This document shows, one piece after another, positions 52,152-60,725 of a DNA stretch of 64,000 bases. Source of the stretch: Desulfarculales bacterium UBA696 (GTDB lineage: Bacteria; Desulfobacterota; Syntrophobacteria; Syntrophobacterales; Syntrophobacteraceae); contig DBMO01000002.1 in assembly GCA_002298995.1 (NCBI GenBank), positions 233,864 to 297,863 of the forward strand, in the 5' to 3' direction. Position numbers and translations under genes: made by a program. Within the stretch, counting starts at the first letter, position 1. Each line of letters opens with the position of its first letter. Under the pieces are notes generated by a model. That model made no database searches, had not been told where the DNA came from, and saw nothing but the letters and a program-made list of their open reading frames with translations.

Positions 52152-52874
52152 ATGCTTGGCAAATTATATGGAATCGGCGTAGGACCCGGGGACCCTGAAC
52201 TGCTCACCATCAAAGCGGTTAAAGTCCTCAGGGAGGAAGTCCAGCACGTTTTTGCCGCCTCTTCGAGCAAGAATGACTACAGTCTTGCGCGCTCGATCGT
52301 AAACGGGCATTTGCCCGCCGGAACTCCGGTGGATCAGCTCGCCTTCTCCATGTCCAACAATGCCGAAACCCGCGAGGGTGCCTGGCAGACAAACTGCGAA
52401 TCCATCATCGAAGTAATGCGGCAGGGCAAGAACGCCGCATTCCTGACCCTCGGCGATCCGCTCACCTTCAGCACCTTCATCTACATCATGCGGAAGGTCC
52501 GCGCTCAGCTTCCCGAAGCCGCGATCAAGGTTATCCCCGGTATAACTTCTTTCCAGGCCGCCGCCGCCTGCGCCAACGAACCCCTGGCCGAAGGCGACGA
52601 AGCCATGACGATCCTCTCAATGGCAAAGGGGGGAAGACGCCTGAAGGAAGCCGCTGAACTTTCCGACAACCTCGTGCTGATGAAGACCTACAAGCGCTTC
52701 CCAGAGATTTTGTCACAGATCCGGGAAGAAGGCCTTGATAAGCACTGCTGTTTCGTAAGCCGGTGTGGGTTGGAGGGAGAAATCGTCGAGCGCGATTTCG
52801 AAAAACTGGCTGAAATCGGGCAGCCCCATTATCTCTCACTCATGATAATCAAGCGAAACGGGCTGGAGAAATGA
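52152..52874 (+). CDS. cbiL: Cobalt-factor II / precorrin-2 C20-methyltransferase
   Basis: A 240-residue SAM-dependent tetrapyrrole methylase. GIGVGPGDPELLTIKAV near the start is the glycine-rich loop of this superfamily; FLTLGDPLTFSTFIYI and VIPGITSFQAAAACANEPLAEGDE are specific for CbiL/CobI. It methylates C-20 of the early ring. ATG 52152 is chosen since AAGGA stands eight bases before it; the open frame begins much earlier, within cbiC, and ATG 52146 is also possible. It follows cbiC by 79 bases in the riboswitch operon. Confidence 0.92.
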   Translation: MLGKLYGIGVGPGDPELLTIKAVKVLREEVQHVFAASSSKNDYSLARSIVNGHLPAGTPVDQLAFSMSNNAETREGAWQTNCESIIEVMRQGKNAAFLTLGDPLTFSTFIYIMRKVRAQLPEAAIKVIPGITSFQAAAACANEPLAEGDEAMTILSMAKGGRRLKEAAELSDNLVLMKTYKRFPEILSQIREEGLDKHCCFVSRCGLEGEIVERDFEKLAEIGQPHYLSLMIIKRNGLEK

Positions 52875-52880
52875 TCCAAA

Positions 52881-52976
52881 GAAAATTTAGGAATTAAGGG
52901 GATTTGGGAATTGAGGAGTCCAACAAGTGCAGTCCTGAGCTGCCGATCCTTTAAACTCCTAAACTCCTAAATTTTC
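52881..52976. repeat. Inverted repeat between cbiL and the transporter genes
   Basis: GAAAATTTAGGA (52881-52892) and TCCTAAATTTTC (52965-52976) are exact reverse complements. The sequence inside includes GGGAATTGAGGA, which also occurs near 41559, so this is one of the dispersed intergenic repeats. It could form a long hairpin within the operon transcript. Confidence 0.6.
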
Positions 52977-52995
52977 TTCAATTCCAAGTAATGCA

Positions 52996-54087
52996 ATGAG
53001 CGAAGCGGCAGCAGATGAAAGAACAGGCGGTCTCCGGCCTCGGGCGCAGGTATCGGTGTTGCGGATCGCTCTGTGGTCGGGCTTTGTCATTGCAATCGTA
53101 TTCTCGGCTTTTATCAGCTCCGGTCTGGGCGCCTTCAAAACACCGTATGAATCGATTGTAAAGCTCTGGCTCTCCCCGTTCTTTCCCGATCTTGCCTCCG
53201 GGATCGACGACACCGTAAGATACATTGTACTTCACGTAAGACTTGCGAGAATTTGCCTCGCCTTCCTGGTCGGATGCGCCCTGGCGCTTGCCGGGACAGT
53301 CTACCAGGGGGTATTGCTAAATCCGCTGGCGGACCCGTTTACCCTCGGGATTTCCACCGGAGCAGCGTTCGGGGCGTCGATCGCCATCCTGCTGGGCTTT
53401 GGATCTCTGCATTTTTTCGGGGTAAGCGCCCTCCCCGCGGCCGCGTTTGCGGGTGCGCTTCTCGCGCTCTACCTCGTCTATCTTCTTGGCAGCCAGGAAG
53501 GCCGAATCCAGATCGTAACCGTCGTGCTTGCCGGAATAATCGTTTCCACTTTCCTTTCGGCCATGATCAGCCTGATTAAAAGCCTTAACGAAGAATCCGT
53601 TTCCACGATAGTTTTCTGGATCATGGGCAGCCTGTCCGGTAAATCCTGGGCACACGTGATGCTGATTTTGCCCTACATAATCGTTGGGGGAGCGGCGATC
53701 TGCTGCTTCACGCGAGAACTCGATCTGCTGGGACTTGGGGATATCCAGGCGCAGCAACTCGGGGTGAACGTATCGAGGGTCCGTTTCTGGATGCTCCTTG
53801 CGGCCTCGCTGGTTACGGCATCAGCGGTTGCGGTAAGCGGTATAATCGGCTTTGTGGGACTTGTAATCCCCCACCTGGCGCGGCTCGCCATCGGTCCAAG
53901 GCACCGGCTGCTGATACCCGCGGCAGCTCTTTGCGGAGGCCTGCTCGTGCTTGTCTCAGACTCGATTGCGAGAACAATTCTGCCCGGCGGCGAAGAAATC
54001 CCCGTCGGCGTAGTAACGGCAATTATCGGAGGACCGTTTTTTTGCTTCCTTCTTCTGCGCAGAAAAAAGCAGCTGCACCTGCAATAG
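52996..54087 (+). CDS. BtuC/FecCD-type ABC transporter permease
   Basis: A 363-residue membrane protein with about nine to ten hydrophobic segments. It shows the family blocks RLARICLAFLVGCALALAGTVYQGVLLNPLADPFTLGIS, GIIVSTFLSAMISL, FWIMGSLSG, and GFVGLVIPHLARLAIGPRHR, which contacts the ATPase. BtuC-type permeases import cobalamin, corrinoids, haem or ferric siderophores. Because it lies behind a B12 riboswitch and among cobalamin genes, a corrinoid substrate is the best guess. Its end overlaps the ATPase gene by 46 bases. Confidence 0.92.
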   Translation: MSEAAADERTGGLRPRAQVSVLRIALWSGFVIAIVFSAFISSGLGAFKTPYESIVKLWLSPFFPDLASGIDDTVRYIVLHVRLARICLAFLVGCALALAGTVYQGVLLNPLADPFTLGISTGAAFGASIAILLGFGSLHFFGVSALPAAAFAGALLALYLVYLLGSQEGRIQIVTVVLAGIIVSTFLSAMISLIKSLNEESVSTIVFWIMGSLSGKSWAHVMLILPYIIVGGAAICCFTRELDLLGLGDIQAQQLGVNVSRVRFWMLLAASLVTASAVAVSGIIGFVGLVIPHLARLAIGPRHRLLIPAAALCGGLLVLVSDSIARTILPGGEEIPVGVVTAIIGGPFFCFLLLRRKKQLHLQ

Positions 54088-54851
54088 AGGTTTCCCGGCT
54101 TCGTTGCGGCTACTCTGGAAAAGAAGTGCTGAGTGGGGTTTCCTTTTCGGTGGGAAGCGGCGAATTTATCGGCATCCTGGGGCCGAACGGCGCCGGCAAA
54201 TCCACCCTCGTGCTGGCTCTTAGCGGGATAGTTCCGGCAAGCGGCGGACGAATCGAAATCCTTGGAACAGGAGTCGAGCGGCTGAGCCTCAGGGAACGGG
54301 CGCGGCGCATGGCCGTAATAGCGCAGGAGAGCGATATGCGCTTTCCTTTTTCCTGCCGCGAGGTAGTCGAAATGGGCCGCTATCCGCACAGGCAACGCTG
54401 GCGCATGGAAACCCAGGGCGATGCCGAGGCGGTGGAAAAAGCCCTTTCCCTGACCGACACGGCCCGCCTCGGAGAGCGCCCGATTAGCGCGGTGAGCGGC
54501 GGCGAGAGGCAGCGCGTCCTGATGGCAAAATCCCTTGCCCAGCAAACTCCAATCATCGTCCTCGATGAGGCAACGTCCGCCATGGACGTCCACCGCAAGC
54601 TGCAAATTTTCAAGGTGCTGGACAAGCTAAACCGTGAAGAAAACCTGACGGTGCTTGCCGTCTCGCACGACATAAACCTTGCCGCGCTTTTTTGCCGCAG
54701 GATGGTATTCTTAAAGGATGGTCTGATCGAGGCCGACGGCCCGACCGAAGAAGTCCTAACCGAACAGGTCCTCGAAAAGATTTACGAAACCCGCGTCGTG
54801 GTCCGGGAAATAGAGGCCGCGCGAAAGAAGCAGGTGTTTTTTTTGCCGTGA
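54042..54851 (+). CDS. BtuD/FecE-type ABC transporter ATPase
   Basis: A 269-residue ATPase that powers the BtuC-type permease. It has Walker A GPNGAGKST, the Q loop in AVIAQESDMRF, signature VSGGERQRV, Walker B PIIVLDEAT and the switch His in VSHDINLA. The start is TTG 54042 with CGGAGGA at good spacing; it lies inside the end of the permease gene, so the two are translationally coupled. Starts further upstream in the frame lack a ribosome binding site. Confidence 0.92.
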   Translation: MLPSSAQKKAAAPAIEVSRLRCGYSGKEVLSGVSFSVGSGEFIGILGPNGAGKSTLVLALSGIVPASGGRIEILGTGVERLSLRERARRMAVIAQESDMRFPFSCREVVEMGRYPHRQRWRMETQGDAEAVEKALSLTDTARLGERPISAVSGGERQRVLMAKSLAQQTPIIVLDEATSAMDVHRKLQIFKVLDKLNREENLTVLAVSHDINLAALFCRRMVFLKDGLIEADGPTEEVLTEQVLEKIYETRVVVREIEAARKKQVFFLP

Positions 54852-54897
54852 TAAGGTAGCGGGGGAGCACAGTTCCCCACGATGCAAGAATTTGGTG

Positions 54898-55812
54898 ATG
54901 AACATGGTATTTTTACCAAATCGATTAGTGGCGATTCTCTTTGTGCTTTGGCTGACCCTGGCGGGAGCATCCGTCTGCCGCGCGCAATCCCTTGAAATAA
55001 CCGACGATCTCGGCCGCAAAATTTCCATCGATCGCCACGCCGAGCGAATTATTCCACTCTACGGCGCATTTGCCGAAACGCTATTCTCCATAGGGGCAGC
55101 CGACCGGGTTATCGCACGCACGCAAGCAGACAGGTATCCGGCGCAAATCGAGAGGCTTCCATCCGTCGGCACTCACATGAAGCCAAATATCGAGCTTATT
55201 CTCGGCCTGAAGCCAGACCTCGTAATAATGAGCTCTTCACGGAGAGACGAGACCCCCGAAATCTCGCGCCTTCTCGACTCGGGAATTCCCGTTGCCATTT
55301 TCTCTCCGAAGACCTTCGAGGAGATTTTCTCGGTTACCGAAAGGCTCGGAATCCTTTGCGGGACCAGGGAAAAAGCGCTGGAGCTGAATGAGTCCTTGCG
55401 CAAAAGACTCGACGCGGTAAAGGCAAAACTTGACGGGGTCGAGAAAAAGCAGACGGTTTTCTTCGAGATACGCTCTGAGCCGCTCACCGGCGCCGGTCGG
55501 GGATCGATCGTGGACGAGATTATCTCTGCCGCGGGGGGCGAAAACGTGCTGACGAAAGAAAAAGGAATAGTAAAATACAGCGTCGAGGCGCTTCTTTTCG
55601 ATAATCCGGACGCCTACGTGGTCCAGGAAGGTCCCATGAACAAGAGCCCCCTCGATCCGGCAAAACGGTCACACTTCGACCGACTCAAATGCGTCAGAGA
55701 GGGCAGAGTAATCAAAGCAGACGAATTAGTCTTTTCGCGTCCCGGCCCCCGCTGCATCGAGGCAGTGGAAACCCTCGCCGCCGCCCTCTACCCTGAGTTT
55801 TTTAGAAAATAA
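54898..55812 (+). CDS. BtuF-type substrate-binding protein
   Basis: A 304-residue periplasmic binding protein of the helical-backbone class. The signal peptide (PNRLVAILFVLWLTLAGASVCRAQS) is followed by SLEITDDLGRKISID, AFAETLFSIGAADRVIARTQADRYPAQ, LPSVGTHMKPNIELILGLKPDLVI and the C-terminal DIL-like block. It is the third part of the putative corrinoid importer. The frame has TTG, GTG and ATG choices at 54892, 54895 and 54898; no strong ribosome binding site decides. Whether it binds cobalamin, cobinamide or something else cannot be read from the sequence. Confidence 0.9.
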   Translation: MNMVFLPNRLVAILFVLWLTLAGASVCRAQSLEITDDLGRKISIDRHAERIIPLYGAFAETLFSIGAADRVIARTQADRYPAQIERLPSVGTHMKPNIELILGLKPDLVIMSSSRRDETPEISRLLDSGIPVAIFSPKTFEEIFSVTERLGILCGTREKALELNESLRKRLDAVKAKLDGVEKKQTVFFEIRSEPLTGAGRGSIVDEIISAAGGENVLTKEKGIVKYSVEALLFDNPDAYVVQEGPMNKSPLDPAKRSHFDRLKCVREGRVIKADELVFSRPGPRCIEAVETLAAALYPEFFRK

Positions 55813-55960
55813 AGAGGATCGACCACGAAGGGTACAAAGGGCACGAAAATGGAATCAATGAATCGCATTTCTCAAATATTTCTGACTCTATGGTGGTTTA
55901 ATTCCAATATACCTTCATGCTCTTCGTGGTAAATTTACAGCCGTTGGCAGGAAAGATTTA

Positions 55961-57193
55961 ATGCCTGAAGAAAAATCAAACCGGGGAAGGAAAAGTGGAA
56001 ACCTGCGGTGCGGGTTCAGCACGGGAACTGCCGCTGTTGCCGCGGCAATTGCCGCTCTGCGCCACCTTCTTACCGGGAGCGCGCCGGTGGAGGTCGCGGT
56101 TAAACTTCCGTCCGGGGATTACTTTACCGTTCCCGTCGCAAAGGGCAGCACCGGAAACGGTTTCGCCAGGGCTTCAGTTATAAAGGATGGAGGGGACGAT
56201 CCGGATATTACCAATCGGGCCGAGATCGCCGCGAAAGTTGAGCTCGTAGCCAGCCCGGCCGATGGACCGCAAGGTATTTTCCTGGCAGCAGGGAAAGGCG
56301 TGGGCATTGTAACCAAGCCCGGACTTCCCGTGCCTCCGGGAGAGCCGGCCATAAACCCCGTTCCGCGCAAAATGTTTGCCGAAAACCTGACCGAGACTCT
56401 TTTGATCCTTGGGCCCGACTTCTCCCTCTCAACATCCGACATCCGGTATCCGGCAGCCGGCATCAGTCCACCGGCTTCTGTTTTCCTGCCTTTCGATGGC
56501 CCGCTGCCGGATGATTTTTCCGGCAAATCAATCCAGGTAACCATCGAGGTCCCTCGCGGAGAGGAATTGGCGAGGCATACGCTAAATCCGCGACTGGGGA
56601 TTGTAGGCGGCATTTCCATTCTTGGAACCACAGGGCTTGTTAAACCATTTTCGCATGAGGCCTACGAAGATACCATCTCCTCGGCTCTCTCGGTTGCGGC
56701 ATCGAACGGGTGTGAAACGGCAATCCTCAGCACGGGGGGCAAGAGCGAGCGCTTCGCGCAGGATTTGCTTACCTGGGAGCCCACGGAGGCTTTTGTGCAG
56801 GTGGCGGACTTTTTTGCATTTTCAGTTCGCGAGGCGCGCCGGTTCGGGCTAAAACGAATAGTGCACAGCGTTTTTTTCGGCAAGGCCGTTAAGATGGCTC
56901 AGGGGTATGAATACACGCACGCACATAAGGCTTCGCTCGACCTGGAACTTCTTGCCGCGATTGCCAAAGGGCTGGGCCACGACGCCGATTTTGGCAGAGA
57001 ACTGGCCGGAGCAAACACTGCACGGCACGCGCTGGAGATGATTACCGCGCGGGGTGAAACGCAAATTTTGGGGGCTGTTGCAGAAAAGGCATTGGCGCAG
57101 TCGGCCCGATTCGCTGGAGAAGGGGTCAGTCTGAGGATGCTTCTTTTCGACTATGACGGCGACTTGCTATCGGATGTGAGCCTGCAATCATGA
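55961..57193 (+). CDS. cbiD: Cobalt-precorrin-5B C1-methyltransferase
   Basis: A 410-residue enzyme that methylates C-1 in the anaerobic pathway. It begins with the conserved LRCGFSTGTAAVAAAIAAL and has the blocks GKGVGIVTKPGLPVPPGEPAINPVPR, GLVKPFSHEAYED and a glycine-rich ILSTGGKSE. Its presence, rather than CobF, shows that the organism uses the oxygen-independent, cobalt-early route. ATG 55961 is preceded by GGAAAG. It overlaps cbiET by four bases. The 148-base gap before it has inverted TTCGTGGT words but no terminator. Confidence 0.93.
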   Translation: MPEEKSNRGRKSGNLRCGFSTGTAAVAAAIAALRHLLTGSAPVEVAVKLPSGDYFTVPVAKGSTGNGFARASVIKDGGDDPDITNRAEIAAKVELVASPADGPQGIFLAAGKGVGIVTKPGLPVPPGEPAINPVPRKMFAENLTETLLILGPDFSLSTSDIRYPAAGISPPASVFLPFDGPLPDDFSGKSIQVTIEVPRGEELARHTLNPRLGIVGGISILGTTGLVKPFSHEAYEDTISSALSVAASNGCETAILSTGGKSERFAQDLLTWEPTEAFVQVADFFAFSVREARRFGLKRIVHSVFFGKAVKMAQGYEYTHAHKASLDLELLAAIAKGLGHDADFGRELAGANTARHALEMITARGETQILGAVAEKALAQSARFAGEGVSLRMLLFDYDGDLLSDVSLQS

Positions 57194-58473
57194 AATCGAA
57201 TTTTCCTGGAATCAAAGCCTGCGACTGGAAACCACCTATCATTGCCGTGATCGGAATGGGCACCTCCCCGGGCGACCTCGGGCCGGCGGTGCGGGAATGG
57301 CTCGACAGAGCCGAGACCCTCACCGGCGGCGGCAGGCATCTCGAAATGCTTCCCGAACATCCGGGAGAAAAAATCCCCTTCGGCTTGCCGCTTTCCGAGC
57401 AGCTCGACCTTGTGGGCCGCCTTTCGGAAACGCGCCGAACAGCGGTGCTTTCTTCGGGCGATCCGCTCTTTTTTGGAATCGGCAAAAGGCTGATTGAAAA
57501 GTTTGGGCTGGAGCGCGTGGTCGTCGTGCCCAATCTTACCAGCCTTCAGGTTCTTTGCGCGAGGACCGGCGTTCCGTGGGGAGACATTGAAACGGTAACC
57601 CTGCACGGAAGGGATGAAACCCCCGCCACGACTGCCCGGATTTTCCAAATATTATCCCTGGGCAGGAAGGTAGCGGTTTTTACAGATCCCAGGAACACCC
57701 CACAACTGATTGCGCAAAGGCTTGCCGAATCCGGAATCCAGGGCTGTTCCATAATTGTGGGGGAAAACCTCGGAAGCCCATCCGAGCGCATCAGACAATT
57801 CCCCATCGCGGATGCCGCAAAGGAGGGCTTCTCCGACCTCAACCTGGTACTTATCCTGCCCCCGGAGCCGCCAAGCGCGTCATCCCCTGAACTGATTGAC
57901 AAACAGGTATTCGGATTTCCCGAGTCGTGCTTCGAGCGCGACGCCGGACTAATCACAAAAATGGAAATCAGGTCGGTAGCCCTGGCGCTGCTGCGGCTCG
58001 GACCCGGCCAGGTGCTCTGGGATATCGGGGCCGGCACCGGCTCGGTTTCAATCGAGGCGGCAAGGCTTACCCGGCTCAAGTGCGCCTGTGCTATCGAGAA
58101 AGACTCGGCCCGGTACGAAAAGATGCTCGAAAACATAAAGAATTTTGGTGCATCGACAGTACGTGCGATCCACGGTGGAGCACCGGAGTCTCTCGAAGGA
58201 CTTCCAGCCCCGGACCGCGTCTTTATCGGCGGGAGCGGAAGGAATCTCCCCGAAATACTGGATGCGGTCAGCGGCCGTCTTCTACCCGGAGGCGGAGTGG
58301 TTCAGACAATAGTTATGTTGGAATCGCTCGAAAAGGTGAAGAATTTTTGGATGGGCAGGGAATTCGAAGTCACACTGACCCAACTCCAGGCGAGCCGCTC
58401 GGTCCCCCTCGGCAAGGACCTGCGCATGGAGGCCCTGAATCCGGTCTTCATCCTGTCGGCATGGCGGAAATAG
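57190..58473 (+). CDS. cbiET: Precorrin-6Y / cobalt-precorrin C5,15-methyltransferase, CbiE-CbiT fusion
   Basis: A 427-residue fusion. The N-terminal half (about 15-215) is a CbiE-type tetrapyrrole methylase, with IIAVIGMGTSPGDLGPAVREWL, the ring-binding block LTGGGRHLEML and LSSGDPLFFGIG. The C-terminal half (about 235-425) is the CbiT methyltransferase with decarboxylase activity, with LWDIGAGTGSVSIEAARL as the SAM site. The enzyme methylates C-5 and C-15 and removes the C-12 acetate carboxyl. The fusion is the CobL arrangement. It is the last gene of the run; cbiF, cbiG, cbiH, cbiJ, cbiA, cbiP and a chelatase are not in this window. Confidence 0.93.
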   Translation: MKSNFPGIKACDWKPPIIAVIGMGTSPGDLGPAVREWLDRAETLTGGGRHLEMLPEHPGEKIPFGLPLSEQLDLVGRLSETRRTAVLSSGDPLFFGIGKRLIEKFGLERVVVVPNLTSLQVLCARTGVPWGDIETVTLHGRDETPATTARIFQILSLGRKVAVFTDPRNTPQLIAQRLAESGIQGCSIIVGENLGSPSERIRQFPIADAAKEGFSDLNLVLILPPEPPSASSPELIDKQVFGFPESCFERDAGLITKMEIRSVALALLRLGPGQVLWDIGAGTGSVSIEAARLTRLKCACAIEKDSARYEKMLENIKNFGASTVRAIHGGAPESLEGLPAPDRVFIGGSGRNLPEILDAVSGRLLPGGGVVQTIVMLESLEKVKNFWMGREFEVTLTQLQASRSVPLGKDLRMEALNPVFILSAWRK

Positions 58474-58534
58474 AATGTATGGTGGGCACGGTCTTAAGGC
58501 GTATTGCCCAATAAGAAATCTCAAAAATCCTAAT

Positions 58535-58720
58535 GTTATCGCCGAATGACGCCTCGGGGTTCCGATCAGTTCTGTAGGTTGGGTTGAGCGGTTAAATAGG
58601 TACAATCTACGAGCGGCAGAAGAAAAAAGCGAAACCCAAAGCTCCCGCGGCGGAGTGTTGGGTTTCGCTTCTTTTTATTCATTTCGCGGCGCATTTCGGT
58701 TGAGCGCTCAACCCAACCTA
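58535..58720. repeat. Dispersed repeat element enclosing a terminator
   Basis: 58535-58562 is the second copy of the 28-base core at 43331-43358. Further right TAGGTTGGGTTGAGCG (58575-58590) and its exact reverse complement (58705-58720) enclose the terminator hairpin at 58628-58677. This GTAGGTTGGGTTGAGCG...AACCCAAC style is widespread in bacterial intergenic elements. No gene is seen in 58474-58781. Confidence 0.7.
58628..58677 (+). terminator. Rho-independent terminator after the cobalamin operon
   Basis: A perfect 12-base-pair stem AGCGAAACCCAA / TTGGGTTTCGCT around an 18-base loop, followed by TCTTTTTATT. It lies about 155 bases after the cbiET stop, inside a repeat element. Confidence 0.88.
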
Positions 58721-58781
58721 CATTCCTGCGTTACCTGTGCCGCTCTAAATCTAAAACCCGCAATGCGAAAGCCCGCAACCC

Positions 58782-59720
58782 TCAGCACACAAGCTGGCCG
58801 AATATTTTCTCATACCGCTTGCAGAATCTCTCCCAGTCACACTGGTGTTCCTGGGTCCCGTAGTGTTCGACCGAAAAAGAAGCTATCGTCACGCCAAGCT
58901 GGCAGGCAATATCCCAGGGCAGGTCGAGCTTTAAGCCTTTTAGCAGGCCCGCCCTGAAGGCATCTCCGGCGCCGGTCGGGTCAACTACGTTTTCAACCGG
59001 GATTGCCGGAATCAGGGTCCTTTCGCCTTTGAGATCCATAATGGCTCCTTCCGGACCCATCGTCGTGATAACCACATCGACCGCATTGTAGAGGTTTTTC
59101 ATGTTCCACTGGGTCATCTGGAGGAAAAGCGAAAGCTCATAATCATTGGAAATAAAACAAAGAGCCCCTTCCACGGCCGCCCGAAGTTCAGGGCCGGTCC
59201 AGATATTGAGGCTCTGGCCGGGATCAAAGATAAAGGGCACTTTCGCCTTCCTGGCATTTTCCGCAAAGTTCGTCATGTCGGTCTTGTTGCCGGGGCCGAT
59301 TAGGATTATGCTGGAGGAAAAGCCGTCGTCGAGAGGAGGCAGTTCCGCCTCGAAAGCCATTGCGCCGGGGTTGAACGCGGTTATCTGGTTATCATCCAGG
59401 TCTGTCGTTATGTAGGCGCCGGCTGTCAGAACGTTCGGCACCTGTTTTATCCAGCGGGTGGAGAGCTGGAGTTCGGCAAGCCGTTTTTCGTACCTGGAGA
59501 AGTCCCGCCCACAGGTTGCCACGATAAAGGGCTTCTCCCCGAGAGCGGCAAGACTGTATGCAATGTTTCCGGCTGTGCCGCCGAATTTTTCGACCAGCGA
59601 GTCGATGTTGAAGCAAACATTGAGCAGATGGATCTTCTCTGGTAGAATATGATCCGCAAAGTGGCCGGGAAAATTCATTATTCTGTCGTAGGCCAATGAG
59701 CCGGATATGAATATGTTCAT
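58782..59720 (-). CDS. PfkB family kinase, adenosine kinase-like
   Basis: A 312-residue sugar or nucleoside kinase. Family blocks are FISGSLAYDRIMNFPGHF, KFGGTAGNIAYSLAALG, the second signature ENVVDPTGAGDAFRAGLL with the catalytic Asp, and ISNDYELSLF. The N-terminal pattern and lack of a typical phosphofructokinase lid suggest the adenosine kinase or ribokinase branch, which phosphorylates a nucleoside or sugar with ATP. The ATG at 59720 follows AAAGGAGAA. It is a single gene, convergent with the cobalamin run. Confidence 0.87.
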   Translation of the reverse strand: MNIFISGSLAYDRIMNFPGHFADHILPEKIHLLNVCFNIDSLVEKFGGTAGNIAYSLAALGEKPFIVATCGRDFSRYEKRLAELQLSTRWIKQVPNVLTAGAYITTDLDDNQITAFNPGAMAFEAELPPLDDGFSSSIILIGPGNKTDMTNFAENARKAKVPFIFDPGQSLNIWTGPELRAAVEGALCFISNDYELSLFLQMTQWNMKNLYNAVDVVITTMGPEGAIMDLKGERTLIPAIPVENVVDPTGAGDAFRAGLLKGLKLDLPWDIACQLGVTIASFSVEHYGTQEHQCDWERFCKRYEKIFGQLVC

Positions 59721-59812
59721 ACTAATTCTCCTTTAGGATTGCTGGACAGAGAATGCCTTATCCTCTATACTAATATCGTTAACCTGGGTAAAGCTCAAAA
59801 AGGAATAATATA

Positions 59813-60547
59813 ATGGCGATCCGGTTCAGAGAAAAATTTTTGGTGGTTTGCAGCCTTTGTGCCCTGCTGACGGTAGTTTTTGCCGCTGCCGCATGGTCCG
59901 GTCCCCTTAGACTTATCATGAAGGACGGCACATCGATTGAAGTGTCCTACTACTGGTTGGCCGGCGGGGAATATAAATTCGATATTCCCGGTGGAATCGC
60001 GGGAGTGCCTGCATCCCAGGTGACCTCCGTTCAGGAATTGGTGGAATCGAAGGAATTTGACCCTGATGCTCTCATGCAAGGCGCGGCGGAAACCACATCC
60101 GCCGAGGACCGCAAGCTGATCCAGGACCTGATTTCGTCGAATTCTCCCGGCGCGATGCGCGAAACAGAAACCCCCGAGCATGGATTGGAGCGCTTGAAAA
60201 AAGCATCCAGCAAGGAAAACTCTGCCGATAAACCCAAGATCAATGCCAAGAACTATACCATCGTGAAAAGCATCCCTTTCATCAGCGACGAACCGGGCGG
60301 CCCGGTACTCGTAATACAGGAACTGCTGAGCAGCAACGTCGATTTAAAAGGCAACGAGTTCACGATTGTTTTGTATGACTCCGACGGCAATGTTTTGTCG
60401 CGCAAACCGTGCGAAGTCTATCCTTTGACGCTTGGCCAGAAAGAGCAGAAAAAGCTCCGGGTGAAGTCACGTGTCTACCTGGTAAGGGCCAGCATCACGC
60501 CCGATCCCAAGATAAAGCGTTTTGAAATTGCTTCCACCCAGCGTTAA
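59813..60547 (+). CDS. Exported protein of unknown function
   Basis: A 244-residue protein with a signal peptide ending near AAAAWSG. The first domain (about 30-75) is a short beta unit, LRLIMKDGTSIEVSYYWLAGGEYKFDIPGGIAGVPASQVTSV, found in many Desulfobacterota proteins. A low-complexity linker (about 85-145) follows, then a C-terminal domain (about 148-240) with VIQELLSSNVDLKGNEFTIVLYDSDGN, which looks like an FxLYD-type immunoglobulin fold. No catalytic residues are visible. AGGAA precedes the ATG and a terminator follows. Probably periplasmic; function unknown. Confidence 0.7.
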   Translation: MAIRFREKFLVVCSLCALLTVVFAAAAWSGPLRLIMKDGTSIEVSYYWLAGGEYKFDIPGGIAGVPASQVTSVQELVESKEFDPDALMQGAAETTSAEDRKLIQDLISSNSPGAMRETETPEHGLERLKKASSKENSADKPKINAKNYTIVKSIPFISDEPGGPVLVIQELLSSNVDLKGNEFTIVLYDSDGNVLSRKPCEVYPLTLGQKEQKKLRVKSRVYLVRASITPDPKIKRFEIASTQR

Positions 60548-60622
60548 ACCGAAGACGGAAGACAACATCGGAGATACCGAGCACAAAAGAGATAAAACAA
60601 GAAACAAAGGTAAGAAAAATAA

Positions 60623-60657
60623 TTCCCCTCTTTCTATATGAAGGAGGGGATTTTGTT
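60623..60657 (+). terminator. Rho-independent terminator
   Basis: TTCCCCTC-T-TTC pairs with GAA-G-GAGGGGA around a short loop, followed by TTTTGTTT. It ends the transcript of the exported-protein gene 76 bases downstream of its stop. Confidence 0.8.
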
Positions 60658-60725
60658 TATAAGAGGGCGGACCGGGTAAATGCACGGGCAATTTTATCTC
60701 CCGTTTTCGTCTCCCGTCTCCTGTT

